Shown here: one piece after another, positions 23,697 to 31,897 of the stretch
Layout: each line of letters begins with the position of its first letter
Numbering within the stretch: the first letter of the stretch is position 1
From: Verrucomicrobiota bacterium
GTDB taxonomy: Bacteria > Verrucomicrobiota > Verrucomicrobiia > Chthoniobacterales > Chthoniobacteraceae
NCBI GenBank assembly: GCA_009885995.1
Contig: VFJQ01000010.1
Coordinates: 1-35,435, forward strand
Length of the DNA: 35,435 nt
Reading direction: 5' to 3'
The notes under the pieces: generated by a model
Seen by the model: the letters and a program-made list of their open reading frames with translations, nothing else
What the model was told of the DNA's origin: nothing
Databases searched by the model: none
Made by a program: the position numbers and the translations under genes

Positions 23697-24017
23697 CTAC
23701 TTCTTCACGAAAGCGACCACGGTCAGCACCAGCGCGATCGCGCTGAGGATCGCCATCATCCCCGCAGGCATAAACTTGCCCGTGGAAAAGAACCCCGGAG
23801 CAAACCGGCCAAGCAGCGCCAGCGCCACGATCCCTCCGAGCGCAAGGCCAGCCACGACATTGGTCTTGAGCAGCACCGCCGCGACGATGATCAGCGCGCC
23901 CGAAATGCTCCCGGCCACGATCGACGCAGTGCTCCCCGCTTTCACAAATCCCATCACGCCTCCAGCAATGGTGAGGGCGGCGAAGACGAAGTAGTAGATG
24001 CGGGTCAGGTCGGTCAT
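23697..24017 (-). CDS. TMEM14 family (UPF0136-like) small membrane protein
   Basis: The product has 106 residues from the ATG at 24017; a longer frame to 24053 adds only a charged, non-conserved leader. Four membrane helices fill nearly the whole protein. The Gly-rich pattern (TIAGGVMGFVKAGSTASIVA, then GSISGALIIVAA and RFAPGFFSTGKFMPAGMMAI) is the TMEM14 hallmark. Eukaryotic members are mitochondrial and linked to haem transport; the bacterial function is unknown. It ends 7 nt before the start of the GH75-like lipoprotein gene and starts 42 nt after the SDR gene, all on the minus strand. Confidence 0.88.
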   Translation of the reverse strand: MTDLTRIYYFVFAALTIAGGVMGFVKAGSTASIVAGSISGALIIVAAVLLKTNVVAGLALGGIVALALLGRFAPGFFSTGKFMPAGMMAILSAIALVLTVVAFVKK

Positions 24018-24059
24018 GGCGCGGCTTCTACCCCCTTCCCTCGCGCACGGCAACCGCGC

Positions 24060-24863
24060 TTAATGCCCCGCGTAGCCGCGACCGCGACGGTTCAGCGCGA
24101 AGCGCACGATGAAGAACGGCACGAGCGCCGTCAGCGTCATGGTGAGGAAGACCAGCCAGCCGGGGATGACGCGCGCGCGATCGTCTTCGAGCGCGTCGAG
24201 GCCTTCCCCCACGACCTGCGCAGCGGAGATCTTGAAATATTCCGGTGCGAGTTGCGCGCCCGTCGAGCCGGCCCGCTCGGCGGCGGCGGCGAACTCCGTA
24301 TCCACCGGCCCGGGACACAGCGCGGTGACGCTCACGCCCGTGCCTCGCAGTTCGGCACGCAGCGCTTCGCTCAGGCTCGTGACGTAGGCTTTAGTCGCGC
24401 CATACACCGCCATCTGCGGCAGCGGGAGAAGGCTGGCGATCGAGCTGACGTTGAGGATCGCCCCGCGCCCACGCGCGACCATCGGCGGAAGAAGCGCGTG
24501 CGTGACCCGCGTGAGCGCCTTCACATTCACATCCACCATCGCCTTCACCCGCGGCCACTCGCTGGCCTCGAAGAGACCGTGATCGCCGAGGCCCGCGTTG
24601 TTGATGAGCACGTCGATCCCAACGCCGAGCACCTTCACCTCGCCGAGAAAACGCTCCGTGTCCGCCTCGTCGCCGAGATCGACTGCGAGGCAGTGAACGG
24701 CGAGCCCCTCGCGGGCGACCTCCGCCGCGAGCGCTTCGAGCCGATCGCGCCGGCGCGCGGCAAGCACGAGGCACTTCGCGCGCGGCGCAAGTTGGCGGAC
24801 GAACTCCGCGCCGAACCCGCTCGATGCGCCGGTGATGAGTGCTGTGCAGGCGTCGAGATTCAT
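24060..24863 (-). CDS. Short-chain dehydrogenase/reductase (SDR)
   Basis: The product has 267 residues from the ATG at 24863; upstream codons to 24932 lack family similarity and run into the divergent promoter region. It is a classical SDR: cofactor loop TGASSGFG (11-18), NNAG (88-91), and the catalytic Ser141, Tyr154 and Lys158 (YGATK). The second strand ends in AARRRDRL, whose Arg residues favour NADP(H). A C-terminal hydrophobic helix (VIPGWLVFLTMTLTALVPFF) suggests membrane association. The substrate is unknown. It diverges from the hydrolase gene with 77 nt between them. Confidence 0.92.
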   Translation of the reverse strand: MNLDACTALITGASSGFGAEFVRQLAPRAKCLVLAARRRDRLEALAAEVAREGLAVHCLAVDLGDEADTERFLGEVKVLGVGIDVLINNAGLGDHGLFEASEWPRVKAMVDVNVKALTRVTHALLPPMVARGRGAILNVSSIASLLPLPQMAVYGATKAYVTSLSEALRAELRGTGVSVTALCPGPVDTEFAAAAERAGSTGAQLAPEYFKISAAQVVGEGLDALEDDRARVIPGWLVFLTMTLTALVPFFIVRFALNRRGRGYAGH

Positions 24864-24940
24864 AGCGAAGGAGTAAGTCACCGCACTGGCGTGGCAGTCC
24901 AGCTTGCAGTCGCTCCGATGCCGCCCATACAAGGCCGCTC

Positions 24941-25822
24941 ATGAAACGCCTCCTCCTCCTCCTCGCCCACGCGGCACTGCTCCACGGCCTGTCCGCGCAA
25001 GAGCCGAAGCTGCCCGCCGGCGCGAAAGCATTGCGCGACCTCGCCTACGTGACCGGCGGCCACGAGCAGCAGAAGCTCGATCTTTACCTCCCCGCGAAGC
25101 CGAAAGGGCCGCTGCTCGTCTTCATCCACGGCGGCGGCTGGCGCGGCGGCAGCAAGAACAACGTGCAAGGGCTGCCGATGGTCGCGCAAGGCTACGCGGT
25201 CGCGAATATCGAGTATCGCTTCAGCCAGCACGCGATCTTCCCGGCGCAGATCGAGGACTGCAAAGCCGCCATCCGCTGGCTGCGCGCGCACGCTACCGAG
25301 CATGGCTACGATCCGAAGCGCATCGCCGCGTGGGGCGACAGCGCGGGCGGACACCTCACCGCGATGCTCGCGACCACGAGCGGCACGCGCGACTTCGACG
25401 TGGGCGAAAACCTCGATCAATCCAGCGCCATCCGCTGCGGCGTGGATTTCTACGGCCCGTCCGATTTCCCCGGCTGGAAACCGCCGACCGATAATCCGAT
25501 GGTCCAGCGCACCGGCGCGGAGTCCGTGCTCGTGCAGCTCTTCGGAGGCACGATGGAGGAAAAGGCCGGACTCGCCCGGCGCGCGAGTCCGCTCACGTGG
25601 GCGGGCAAGGACGCAGCACCGCTCTTCATCCTCCACGGCGCGAAGGATCCGCTCGTCGGCCTCGAACAAAGCCAGGCGCTCGCCGACAAGCTCAAGGCCG
25701 CAGGTGCGGAAGTGACCTTGGAAATCGTGGAGGACGGTGGGCACGGCGGCCCCGGATTTTTCGACGGCGGCCGCCTGCAGCGCCTGCTCGGTTTTCTCAA
25801 CCGCCACCTCGCGCAGCCGTGA
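24941..25822 (+). CDS. Secreted alpha/beta hydrolase, BD-FAE/lipase-esterase type
   Basis: The product has 293 residues. A Sec signal (about 1-20, ending LSAQ) precedes an alpha/beta-hydrolase fold. The oxyanion motif HGGGW spans 63-67, the nucleophile elbow is GDSAGG with Ser134, and Asp236 (HGAKDPLV) and His268 (DGGHGG) complete the triad. This combination is typical of the HSL/BD-FAE esterases that release acyl or feruloyl groups from polysaccharides and other esters. The stop codon overlaps the GTG of the following cupin gene (GTGA), so the two are co-translated. Confidence 0.92.
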   Translation: MKRLLLLLAHAALLHGLSAQEPKLPAGAKALRDLAYVTGGHEQQKLDLYLPAKPKGPLLVFIHGGGWRGGSKNNVQGLPMVAQGYAVANIEYRFSQHAIFPAQIEDCKAAIRWLRAHATEHGYDPKRIAAWGDSAGGHLTAMLATTSGTRDFDVGENLDQSSAIRCGVDFYGPSDFPGWKPPTDNPMVQRTGAESVLVQLFGGTMEEKAGLARRASPLTWAGKDAAPLFILHGAKDPLVGLEQSQALADKLKAAGAEVTLEIVEDGGHGGPGFFDGGRLQRLLGFLNRHLAQP

Positions 25823-26172
25823 TCGTCCAGAGCCTCGCCGCGCAGCAGCCCTTCACGACGAAGGACGGCTCGACCATCCGCAGCATCCTCGACCGCACAA
25901 ATGCGCCCGTGCAAAACCAGAGCCTCGCGGAGGCGCGCGTGCCGCAGGGGTCGGCGACGCAGCGGCACTACCACCGGCTCGCCGAGGAGATCTACTTCAT
26001 CCTCGAAGGCGATGGGCAGATGGAACTCGACGGCGAGTTGCGCGACATCGGCCCCGGTGACGCCGTGCTCATCCCGCCCGGCGCATGGCACACGATCACC
26101 GCCCGCGTGGACCTGCGCTTCCTCTGCTGCTGTGCGCCGCCCTACGCGCACGAGGACACCTTCTTCGCGTGA
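25819..26172 (+). CDS. Small single-domain cupin
   Basis: The product has 117 residues from the GTG at 25819 (GTGA overlap with the hydrolase gene). The two cupin motifs are clear: QRHYHRLAEEIYFILEG with His50, His52 and Glu57, and PGDAVLIPPGAWHTI with His91. All four usual metal ligands are present. The rest is a minimal beta-barrel with a cytoplasmic look and no signal peptide. A catalytic or sugar/metabolite-binding role is possible; coupling to a secreted esterase hints at a shared catabolic route but does not prove it. Confidence 0.85.
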   Translation: MIVQSLAAQQPFTTKDGSTIRSILDRTNAPVQNQSLAEARVPQGSATQRHYHRLAEEIYFILEGDGQMELDGELRDIGPGDAVLIPPGAWHTITARVDLRFLCCCAPPYAHEDTFFA

Positions 26173-26227
26173 CGGACTTTTCCGCTGACCACCCTGCTTT
26201 CCTGTGTAACCTCCGCGCCCCACTGCC

Positions 26228-26707
26228 ATGGACCAACTGCTCAACCTGCTCCGCCACAACGCGCGCACCTCGCTCGAAGACCTCGCGCGTGAGCTCGCGC
26301 TGACGCCGCAGGAAGTGGCGCAACACATCGACGAACTCGAGCGCAACGGCGTGATCCTCGGCTACCAGGCCATCGTCGATGCGGAGAAGCGTGCGGCCAA
26401 TTTCGTCACCGCCGTCGTCGAGGTGCGCATCACACCCGAGCGCGGCGGCGGCTTCGACCGGCTGGCCAATCGCATCGCGCGCTTCGATGAAGTGCAAAGC
26501 TGCTACCTCATGAGCGGCGGCTACGATCTGCTCGTCGTGGTGGAAGGCAGCACGCTCCAAAAGATCGCGCACTTCATCTCCGAGAAGCTCTCCACGATCA
26601 AAGGCGTCATCGGCACGGCGACGCGCTTCCGGCTCAAGACCTACAAGGAAAACGGCGTCTCGCTCACCCACGTGGAAAAGGCGCAGCGACTCGCCGTCAC
26701 GCCGTGA
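26228..26707 (+). CDS. Lrp/AsnC-family transcriptional regulator
   Basis: The product has 159 residues. An N-terminal winged HTH (about 4-50: LLNLLRHNARTSLEDLAREL, then LTPQEVAQHIDELERNGVIL) leads into the GYQAIVDAEK linker and a RAM ligand-sensing domain (about 58-140, with SCYLMSGGYDLLVVVEG). Such regulators bind amino acids and control linked metabolism genes. Its stop codon overlaps the GTG of the aminotransferase gene (GTGA), a strong sign that the enzyme or its substrate is the regulated target. The 55-nt gap after the cupin gene may hold its own promoter. Confidence 0.92.
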   Translation: MDQLLNLLRHNARTSLEDLARELALTPQEVAQHIDELERNGVILGYQAIVDAEKRAANFVTAVVEVRITPERGGGFDRLANRIARFDEVQSCYLMSGGYDLLVVVEGSTLQKIAHFISEKLSTIKGVIGTATRFRLKTYKENGVSLTHVEKAQRLAVTP

Positions 26708-27876
26708 TGCTCAAGAAACACATCGCCAACCACGTTCGCGACCTGCCCCGCTCGGGCATCCGCGAGTTCTTCGACATCGTCGCGCAGGAAAAGGAAGTGA
26801 TCTCGCTCGGCGTGGGCGAGCCGGACTTCGACACGCCGTGGCACATCCGCGAGGCGGCCATCTACTCGCTCGAGCACGGCCGCACGCACTACACCTCGAA
26901 CCTCGGCCTGCCCGAGCTACGCAGCGCGATCAGCCGCTACGTGAACAACCACTTCCGCATCGCCTACGATCCGCGCACGGAAGTCATCATCACCGTCGGC
27001 GTCAGCGAAGCGATCGACCTCGCCCTACGCGCGCTCGTGAATCCCGGCGACGAAGTGCTCTACCACGAGCCGTGCTACGTGAGCTATTCGCCCAGCGTCG
27101 TGCTCGCGTATGGCGTGCCCGTCGCGATCCCGACGCGGGCGGAGGAAAACTTCAGCCTCACCGCCGAGGCGCTAGCCGCGCGGATCACGCCGCGCTCGAA
27201 GGTGCTGATGCTCAATTTCCCGTGTAACCCGACCGGAGCCACGCAGTCCCGCGCGGAGTTGGAGAAGATCGCACGCCTCTGCGTCGAGCACGACCTCATC
27301 GTGATGACCGATGAGATCTACAGCGAGCTGACCTACGACGGCGCCGAGCACACCAGCATCGCCAGCCTGCCCGGGATGCGCGAGCGCTGCATCTTCCTCC
27401 ACGGCTTCTCGAAGGCCTTCGCGATGACCGGCTGGCGCATCGGCTACGCGTGCGCGCCCGCGGTCATCACCGACGCGATGATGAAGATCCACCAATACTC
27501 GATCCTCTGCGCGAGCGTGATGGCGCAGGACGCGGCGATCGAGGCCCTCGAACACGGCGCCAAGCACGTCGAGGCCATGCGCCGCGAATACGAAGTGCGG
27601 CGCAACTTCATCGTGAGCCGCTTCAACGAACTCGGCCTCCCGTGCTTCAAGCCCGTCGGCGCGTTCTACGTCTTCCCCGATGTGCGCAGCTCCGGCTTGA
27701 GCAGCCGCGACTTCTGCCTCGGCCTGCTGGAAAAAAAGAAAGTCGCCTGCGTCCCCGGCGGCGCCTTCGGCCCGAGCGGCGAAGGCTTCATCCGCGCCTG
27801 CTACGCCACCAGCCTCGACCAGATCAAAGTCGCGATGAATCGCATCGGCGAGTTCCTCGACGAGGTGAAGAAGTAG
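26704..27876 (+). CDS. Class I PLP-dependent aminotransferase (PatA-like)
   Basis: The product has 390 residues from the GTG at 26704 (GTGA overlap); an ATG directly follows at 26707 and could serve instead. Family motifs are complete: the substrate-site stretch ISLGVGEPDFDTP, NPTG around Asn176, MTDEIYSELTY, the PLP Lys237 in FSKAFAMTGWRIGY, and the C-terminal substrate Arg in GFIRACYATS. The family includes aromatic, aspartate and N-acetyl-diaminopimelate aminotransferases, and specificity cannot be fixed by eye. The coupled Lrp-type regulator suggests control by an amino acid. The last 109 nt of this gene recur at 28381-28489 and in part at 29592-29644. Confidence 0.94.
   Translation: MMLKKHIANHVRDLPRSGIREFFDIVAQEKEVISLGVGEPDFDTPWHIREAAIYSLEHGRTHYTSNLGLPELRSAISRYVNNHFRIAYDPRTEVIITVGVSEAIDLALRALVNPGDEVLYHEPCYVSYSPSVVLAYGVPVAIPTRAEENFSLTAEALAARITPRSKVLMLNFPCNPTGATQSRAELEKIARLCVEHDLIVMTDEIYSELTYDGAEHTSIASLPGMRERCIFLHGFSKAFAMTGWRIGYACAPAVITDAMMKIHQYSILCASVMAQDAAIEALEHGAKHVEAMRREYEVRRNFIVSRFNELGLPCFKPVGAFYVFPDVRSSGLSSRDFCLGLLEKKKVACVPGGAFGPSGEGFIRACYATSLDQIKVAMNRIGEFLDEVKK
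27768..27876 (+). repeat. Direct repeat, copy 1: 3' end of the aminotransferase gene
   Basis: This is the intact gene terminus. The first 70 nt (27768-27837) are identical to 28381-28450. The remaining 39 nt differ at 9 places, only three of which change the protein (Asn to Asp, two Lys to Arg). Confidence 0.95.
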
Positions 27877-27890
27877 CCGCGCCCTCTACC

Positions 27891-28151
27891 TCAGCGGTAG
27901 GCTTCGCGGCGGTGCCGGACGCTCTCGATGGCCACGATGAAGACAGCATCTTCCACTGTGTAGATCACACGGTAGTCGCCGATGCGGATGCGGAAAGCGT
28001 CTTCGCTGCCCACGAGTTTACGGCAGCCCGGCGGACGCGGTTCGCGCGCGAGTCCGTCGATGGCCCTCAGCACCCGGCGCTGCACGGTCGTATCCAGCCT
28101 GCGCAAATCTTTCTCCGCCGAACGGCGGAAGCTAACGCCGTAGTCCGGCAT
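27891..28151 (-). CDS. RelE/ParE-superfamily toxin
   Basis: The product has 86 residues. It matches the RelE-type ribosome-dependent mRNase fold: YGVSFRRSAEKDLRRLDTTV, the REPRPPGCRKLVGSEDAFRI strand pair, RIGDYRVIYTVED, and a basic end IESVRHRREAYR with the Arg and terminal Tyr expected of the active site. It starts 20 nt inside the end of the antitoxin gene, giving antitoxin-first order and tight coupling. Its stop codon is 14 nt from the aminotransferase stop (convergent). The pair lies exactly between two copies of the aminotransferase 3' end. Confidence 0.93.
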   Translation of the reverse strand: MPDYGVSFRRSAEKDLRRLDTTVQRRVLRAIDGLAREPRPPGCRKLVGSEDAFRIRIGDYRVIYTVEDAVFIVAIESVRHRREAYR

Positions 28152-28332
28152 TGCTCTTCAGCCGGCGCTTCACGTCGGCCAACGGGATCGTCGGCTCATC
28201 CTTCCGGCGCGCGAGCACCGCAAGGTCGTGCAAGTCCTCCAGCAATTCCTCGTATTCCGCGATCGGCATGATCACCGCAGTCGGTTTGCCGTTCTTCACG
28301 ATGTATTCGGATTTCGGGTTCAGCGGTTTCAT
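28132..28332 (-). CDS. Phd/YefM-like antitoxin
   Basis: The product has 66 residues. The centre, YIVKNGKPTAVIMPIAEYEE, is the YefM/Phd signature (NGKP-AV--P--EYE-L). The C-terminal half is charged and likely disordered until it wraps the RelE-like toxin. The N-terminus is shorter than in full Phd/YefM proteins, so DNA binding may be weak or need dimerisation with the toxin. It overlaps the toxin gene by 20 nt and is transcribed first. Confidence 0.88.
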   Translation of the reverse strand: MKPLNPKSEYIVKNGKPTAVIMPIAEYEELLEDLHDLAVLARRKDEPTIPLADVKRRLKSNAGLRR

Positions 28333-28380
28333 GCGCTCAGACTAAGCACTTCGCCTCGGCTTCGCCAATCCAAGTCCGCC

Positions 28381-28489
28381 CGGCCCGAGCGGCGAAGGCT
28401 TCATCCGCGCCTGCTACGCCACCAGCCTCGACCAGATCAAAGTCGCGATGGATCGGATCGGCGAGTTCCTCGACGAAGTCCGGCGCTAG
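28381..28489 (+). repeat. Direct repeat, copy 2: duplicated aminotransferase 3' end
   Basis: The same 109 nt as 27768-27876, with 100 of 109 bases identical. It keeps an open frame and a TAG stop, coding for GEGFIRACYATSLDQ and an end reading FLDEVRR. The mostly silent differences suggest it came from another functional aminotransferase allele rather than from recent copying of copy 1. There is no start or upstream gene body, so it is a gene fragment. Confidence 0.92.
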
Positions 28490-28493
28490 TCAG

Positions 28494-29474
28494 CTACTTC
28501 GCGCTGGCCGTCCCCGGCTCCGCGTAGTCCTGCCACAGCTTCTCGATCCACGCGACGTCCGGTGCGCCGTCGAAGACGGCGATGCGATAGCGCGACACGT
28601 AAGGCTGGCCCGGCTCGATGCTCCAGTCGCCATCGACCGAAGGCGCCACGCAGAGCTGCGGATTCTTCGGGTTCAAGCGCAACGGCTGCGGGAAGCGAAA
28701 GTTCGACGGATGCATGAGCACGACGAGCCCCGTCGGCGCGCCATCGATCTCCCCGCCGAGGTGCACCCACTTCGCCTTGGTCGCGTCGCCCTTCTCGCGG
28801 GAGTCGCCGTTGGAGGTGAGCATCGTCACGGCTTGGACCGGATCCCACAGCGCCTGGCCGCGCACGCCGAGCCCGCCGTAGTGATACTTCGGCAGCTTGA
28901 CCGGCGAATCGCCCGCGCAGGTCTGCGTCGAGACGAGATCGATGACGTTCACCGGGCGCCCGCTTGCGACGATGCGCCGCGCGGTCACCTCCCACGTCTC
29001 GTGCAGCATGTCCTTCGGCGCCTCGCCGCCGTGATCGATGAAGCGGTGCTTGCTGACGAACCCGCCGCTCTCCGGGCCGCCCCACGATTTCTCCAGCGCA
29101 GCAAAGCGCACCTCGGCGAGCAACTTCCCGCTGTCGCCCTTGCCCATGTTCCAGAAATCCGGATGCCGTCCCTCGAACTCCGTCTTCGTCCACGCGAAAA
29201 AGATCCCGCGCTGATGCCGATGGTCCGGCGGAAAATCGCCCGTCACGAGTTTTCCACCCGGGCTGAAGACGGGATGCAAATACGCCCCGTGCGCATACGC
29301 CAGCGGCACCCCTTCCGGCAGCGGGCCGGGTTCCATTTGGTAGGTGAACATCGGCTGCCCACCCACGGTGAAGTTCAGCACGCGGTCGCCTTTCCCGACC
29401 CCGATCGCCTCGGCGCCGCGCGAGGCAGCGAGGGCGGTGAGCGATAGGGCGAGGAGGACGTGGGAGGTTTTCAT
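28494..29474 (-). CDS. DUF6807 (PmoA-like) secreted protein
   Basis: The product has 326 residues from the ATG at 29474; a TTG at 29483 is a less likely start. A Sec signal (about 1-23) precedes a beta-rich domain. Conserved pieces are YLHPVFSPGGKLVTGDFPPD, DHRHQRGIFFAWT (84-95), and YHYGGLGVRGQALWD, which match DUF6807/PF14100, a family common in Planctomycetes, Verrucomicrobia and Bacteroidetes near sugar-degradation genes. The name PmoA there does not mean methane monooxygenase. Function is unproven, and a glycan-related role is likely from family context. It ends 5 nt after repeat copy 2 and starts about 118 nt before repeat copy 3. Confidence 0.85.
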   Translation of the reverse strand: MKTSHVLLALSLTALAASRGAEAIGVGKGDRVLNFTVGGQPMFTYQMEPGPLPEGVPLAYAHGAYLHPVFSPGGKLVTGDFPPDHRHQRGIFFAWTKTEFEGRHPDFWNMGKGDSGKLLAEVRFAALEKSWGGPESGGFVSKHRFIDHGGEAPKDMLHETWEVTARRIVASGRPVNVIDLVSTQTCAGDSPVKLPKYHYGGLGVRGQALWDPVQAVTMLTSNGDSREKGDATKAKWVHLGGEIDGAPTGLVVLMHPSNFRFPQPLRLNPKNPQLCVAPSVDGDWSIEPGQPYVSRYRIAVFDGAPDVAWIEKLWQDYAEPGTASAK

Positions 29475-29830
29475 GGTTGGCAAAAGGGTGATGTGCGGAC
29501 GTGCGAAGACGGCGAATGAAGCAAACGCCCCCAGCCGTGGGAACGGTCGATTCGGGCAGTCGCGATCGTGCGAAGACCGGCCCCAGCAGCTAGATCAAAG
29601 TCGCGATGGATCGGGTCGGCGAGTTCCTCGCGGAGGAGAGGAGATCGCCGCACCCACCACGGATTGCGGCCATGCCGGGCGCCGCAGGTCCGGAAAAAAA
29701 TTTACGGCCGGCTGCCGAAACGCTTCGCGTGCCTTCCTTCCCCAAACATGCGCCAGAACGCGATTGACGAAGACCCTCGCTTTGGGTGCTTCTACGCCAC
29801 GCCAAGTCCTGCCTTCGGGCTGTCTTCCGT
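29475..29830. other. 356-nt intergenic stretch holding repeat copy 3 and the res leader
   Basis: No gene is supported here. The stretch contains two GTGCGAAGAC direct repeats (near 29511 and 29569), the third, decayed aminotransferase 3'-end copy (29592-29644), and a short A-rich run near 29695-29712. The last ~120 nt must hold the promoter of the res gene; a TTGACG at 29764-29769 lacks a convincing -10 partner. Confidence 0.6.
29592..29644 (+). repeat. Direct repeat, copy 3: short decayed aminotransferase 3' end
   Basis: The first 40 nt match copy 2 with a single difference (AGATCAAAGTCGCGATGGAT is shared), then the sequence diverges through GCGGAGGAGAGG and has no stop at the expected place. 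It shares the base after GCGATG and the CGG codon with copy 2 rather than copy 1, so it is closer to copy 2. It coded for IKVAMDRVGEFL. Confidence 0.85.
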
Positions 29831-31897
29831 ATGTCGCTCCATCCCGAATTTCCTGCTTCGCCCTACTTGCCGTTGCACCCCGACCAGCGGTGGTTTCCTG
29901 CGGCGGAAGAGCTACGCGCCACCGCTTACGAAAAGCTGCTGCCTCCGCTAGTCGCGAAGGTGCGGCGAGAGGTCCATGCTTGGCGGGGCCGCGCTTATGC
30001 GGGCGCGTCTGCTACGTCGCGTGCGTTGCTTCATTGGTGGTTCGAGACGGAGCATCATCTCGAAAATGCCGACGGTTCACTTTCGCCCTTTCGCTACTAC
30101 TTCGCGCAGCGCGAGGCCATCGAGACGGTCATCTGGCTTCACGAAGTAAAGCGCGCTCGCGACAAGTTCGATCTCCTGCGCTTCGACGCTTCGGGCGCAG
30201 TCTCGTCCGGGATGTTCGATGAAGACTGGCCGCGTTACGTCACGAAGATGGCGACTGGGGCCGGCAAGACGAAGGTTCTTTCGCTGCTCATCGCATGGAG
30301 CTTCTTTCACAAGCTTTACGAAGCCGATTCGGAGCTTTCGCGAAACTTCCTGCTCATCGCGCCGAATATCATCGTGCTCGATCGCCTTCGTGCGGACTTC
30401 GATGGGCTCAAGATTTTCTTCAACGATCCGATCCTTCCCAGCAACGGCCACGAGGGCCGCAACTGGCGCGACGATTTCCAGCTCACGCTCCACATTCAGG
30501 ACGACGTGCGCGTGCTGCGCGACACGGGCAATCTCTTCCTCACCAACATCCATCGCGTCTTTCTCGGCGACGTGCCGGAGGCGTCGCTCGACGATGAAGA
30601 CCTGCGCGAATACTTCCTCGGCGACGCCTTTGGCGCGCAGCCCGTCGGTAAGACGACCGATAGCAAGACCGATCTCGGCGAGATCATCCGCGAAGTGGAC
30701 GAGTTCGCCGTCTTCAACGACGAGGCGCATCACATCCACAATCCGAGGATGGCATGGTTCAAGTCCATCCAGGATATCCATCATCGGATGCTGCAAAAGG
30801 ACCGCCGGCTCGCGCTCCAAGTCGATGTGACCGCGACGCCGCGCCACGACAATGGCGCCATTTTCGTCCAGACCGTTTCGGATTATCCGCTCGTCGAGGC
30901 CATTCATCAGAACGTCGTCAAGCATCCCGTCCTGCCCGACGCGCCGAGCCGCGCGAAGCTGCACGAACACAAGAGTTCCATCTTCACCGAGAAATACGCC
31001 GACTATCTCGCGCTCGGCGTCGAGGAGTGGCACAAGAGCACCGCGGAGCACGCACCGCTCGGAAAGAAGGCGGTGCTCTTTGTCATGGTCGATGACACGA
31101 AGAACTGCGACGAGGTCGGCGAGTATCTCCAAAAGATCTGCCCCGAGTTGCAGGACGCCGTGCTCGTCATCCACACCAAGAACAACGGCGAGATCTCCGA
31201 GGCCGCGTCCGGCAAGAACAAGGAAGAGCTGGAGAAGCTCCGCAAGGAGTCCAACGAGATCGACACTTGGAAATCGCCCCACAAGGCCATCGTCTCCGTG
31301 CTCATGCTCAAGGAAGGCTGGGACGTGCGCAACGTTACCGTCATCGTCGGCCTCCGCGCCTATGCCGCGCAGTCGAACATCCTTCCCGAGCAGACCCTCG
31401 GGCGCGGACTGCGCCGGATGTATTTTGGCAGCGATCAGGCTGAGCACGTCTCCGTCCTCGGAACGGCGGCGTTCATGGACTTCGTCGAGTCACTGCAAAC
31501 CGAAGGGATCAACTTCGAGCGCGCACCGATGGGCGCCGGCACCTCGCGCGAGGATTCGCTCATCGTCGAGGTGGACACGGAGAACACCGAGAAAAACCTC
31601 GACGCCCTCGACATCGAGATCCCCCGGCTCACCCGTCGCTTCCAGCGCGAGTTCAAAGACCTTGATGGACTCGACCCCGCCGCGCTCGGCAACCGAAAGC
31701 TCCCGCTCAAACCCTTCACTCCGGAGGAAACCCGCGAGATCGTCTTCAAGACCATGCTCGACGCCGAGCTGCACCACACCATCCAGCTCGATGGCTCCGG
31801 CCCCGCTGACTACCGCTCCGTCGTCGGCTTCTTCGCCCGCCAGCTCCTCAAAGACCTCCGGCTCGTCGGCGGATACGACGTGCTTTTGGCAAGGTGA
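29831..31897 (+). pseudogene. res: Type III restriction enzyme Res subunit, helicase part (frameshifted)
   Basis: Residues 1-688 of the DEAD/DEAH motor of a Type III restriction endonuclease. The SF2 motifs are intact: Walker A ATGAGKT (141-147), the DEAH box in FNDEAHHIHN (about 297), VTATPR (about 334), and motif VI EQTLGRGLRRM (about 520). The ATG at 29831 is chosen because residues before it look unrelated. The frame ends early at 31895-31897. One additional T in the 31884-31887 T-run would restore DVLFGKVKTFL and join it to the nuclease part in 31894-32547, giving about 905 residues, a normal length for this family. Without nuclease the protein would not cut DNA. A sequencing error in the T-run cannot be excluded. 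Confidence 0.9.

Noticed and set aside
28381..28489. A separate small gene encoding the GEGFIRACYATS peptide
   Set aside because: It is a 3' fragment of an aminotransferase with no start codon and no body upstream.
30077..31447. Long minus-strand open frame opposite res
   Set aside because: Antisense to the helicase motifs of res; composition typical of a mirror frame.
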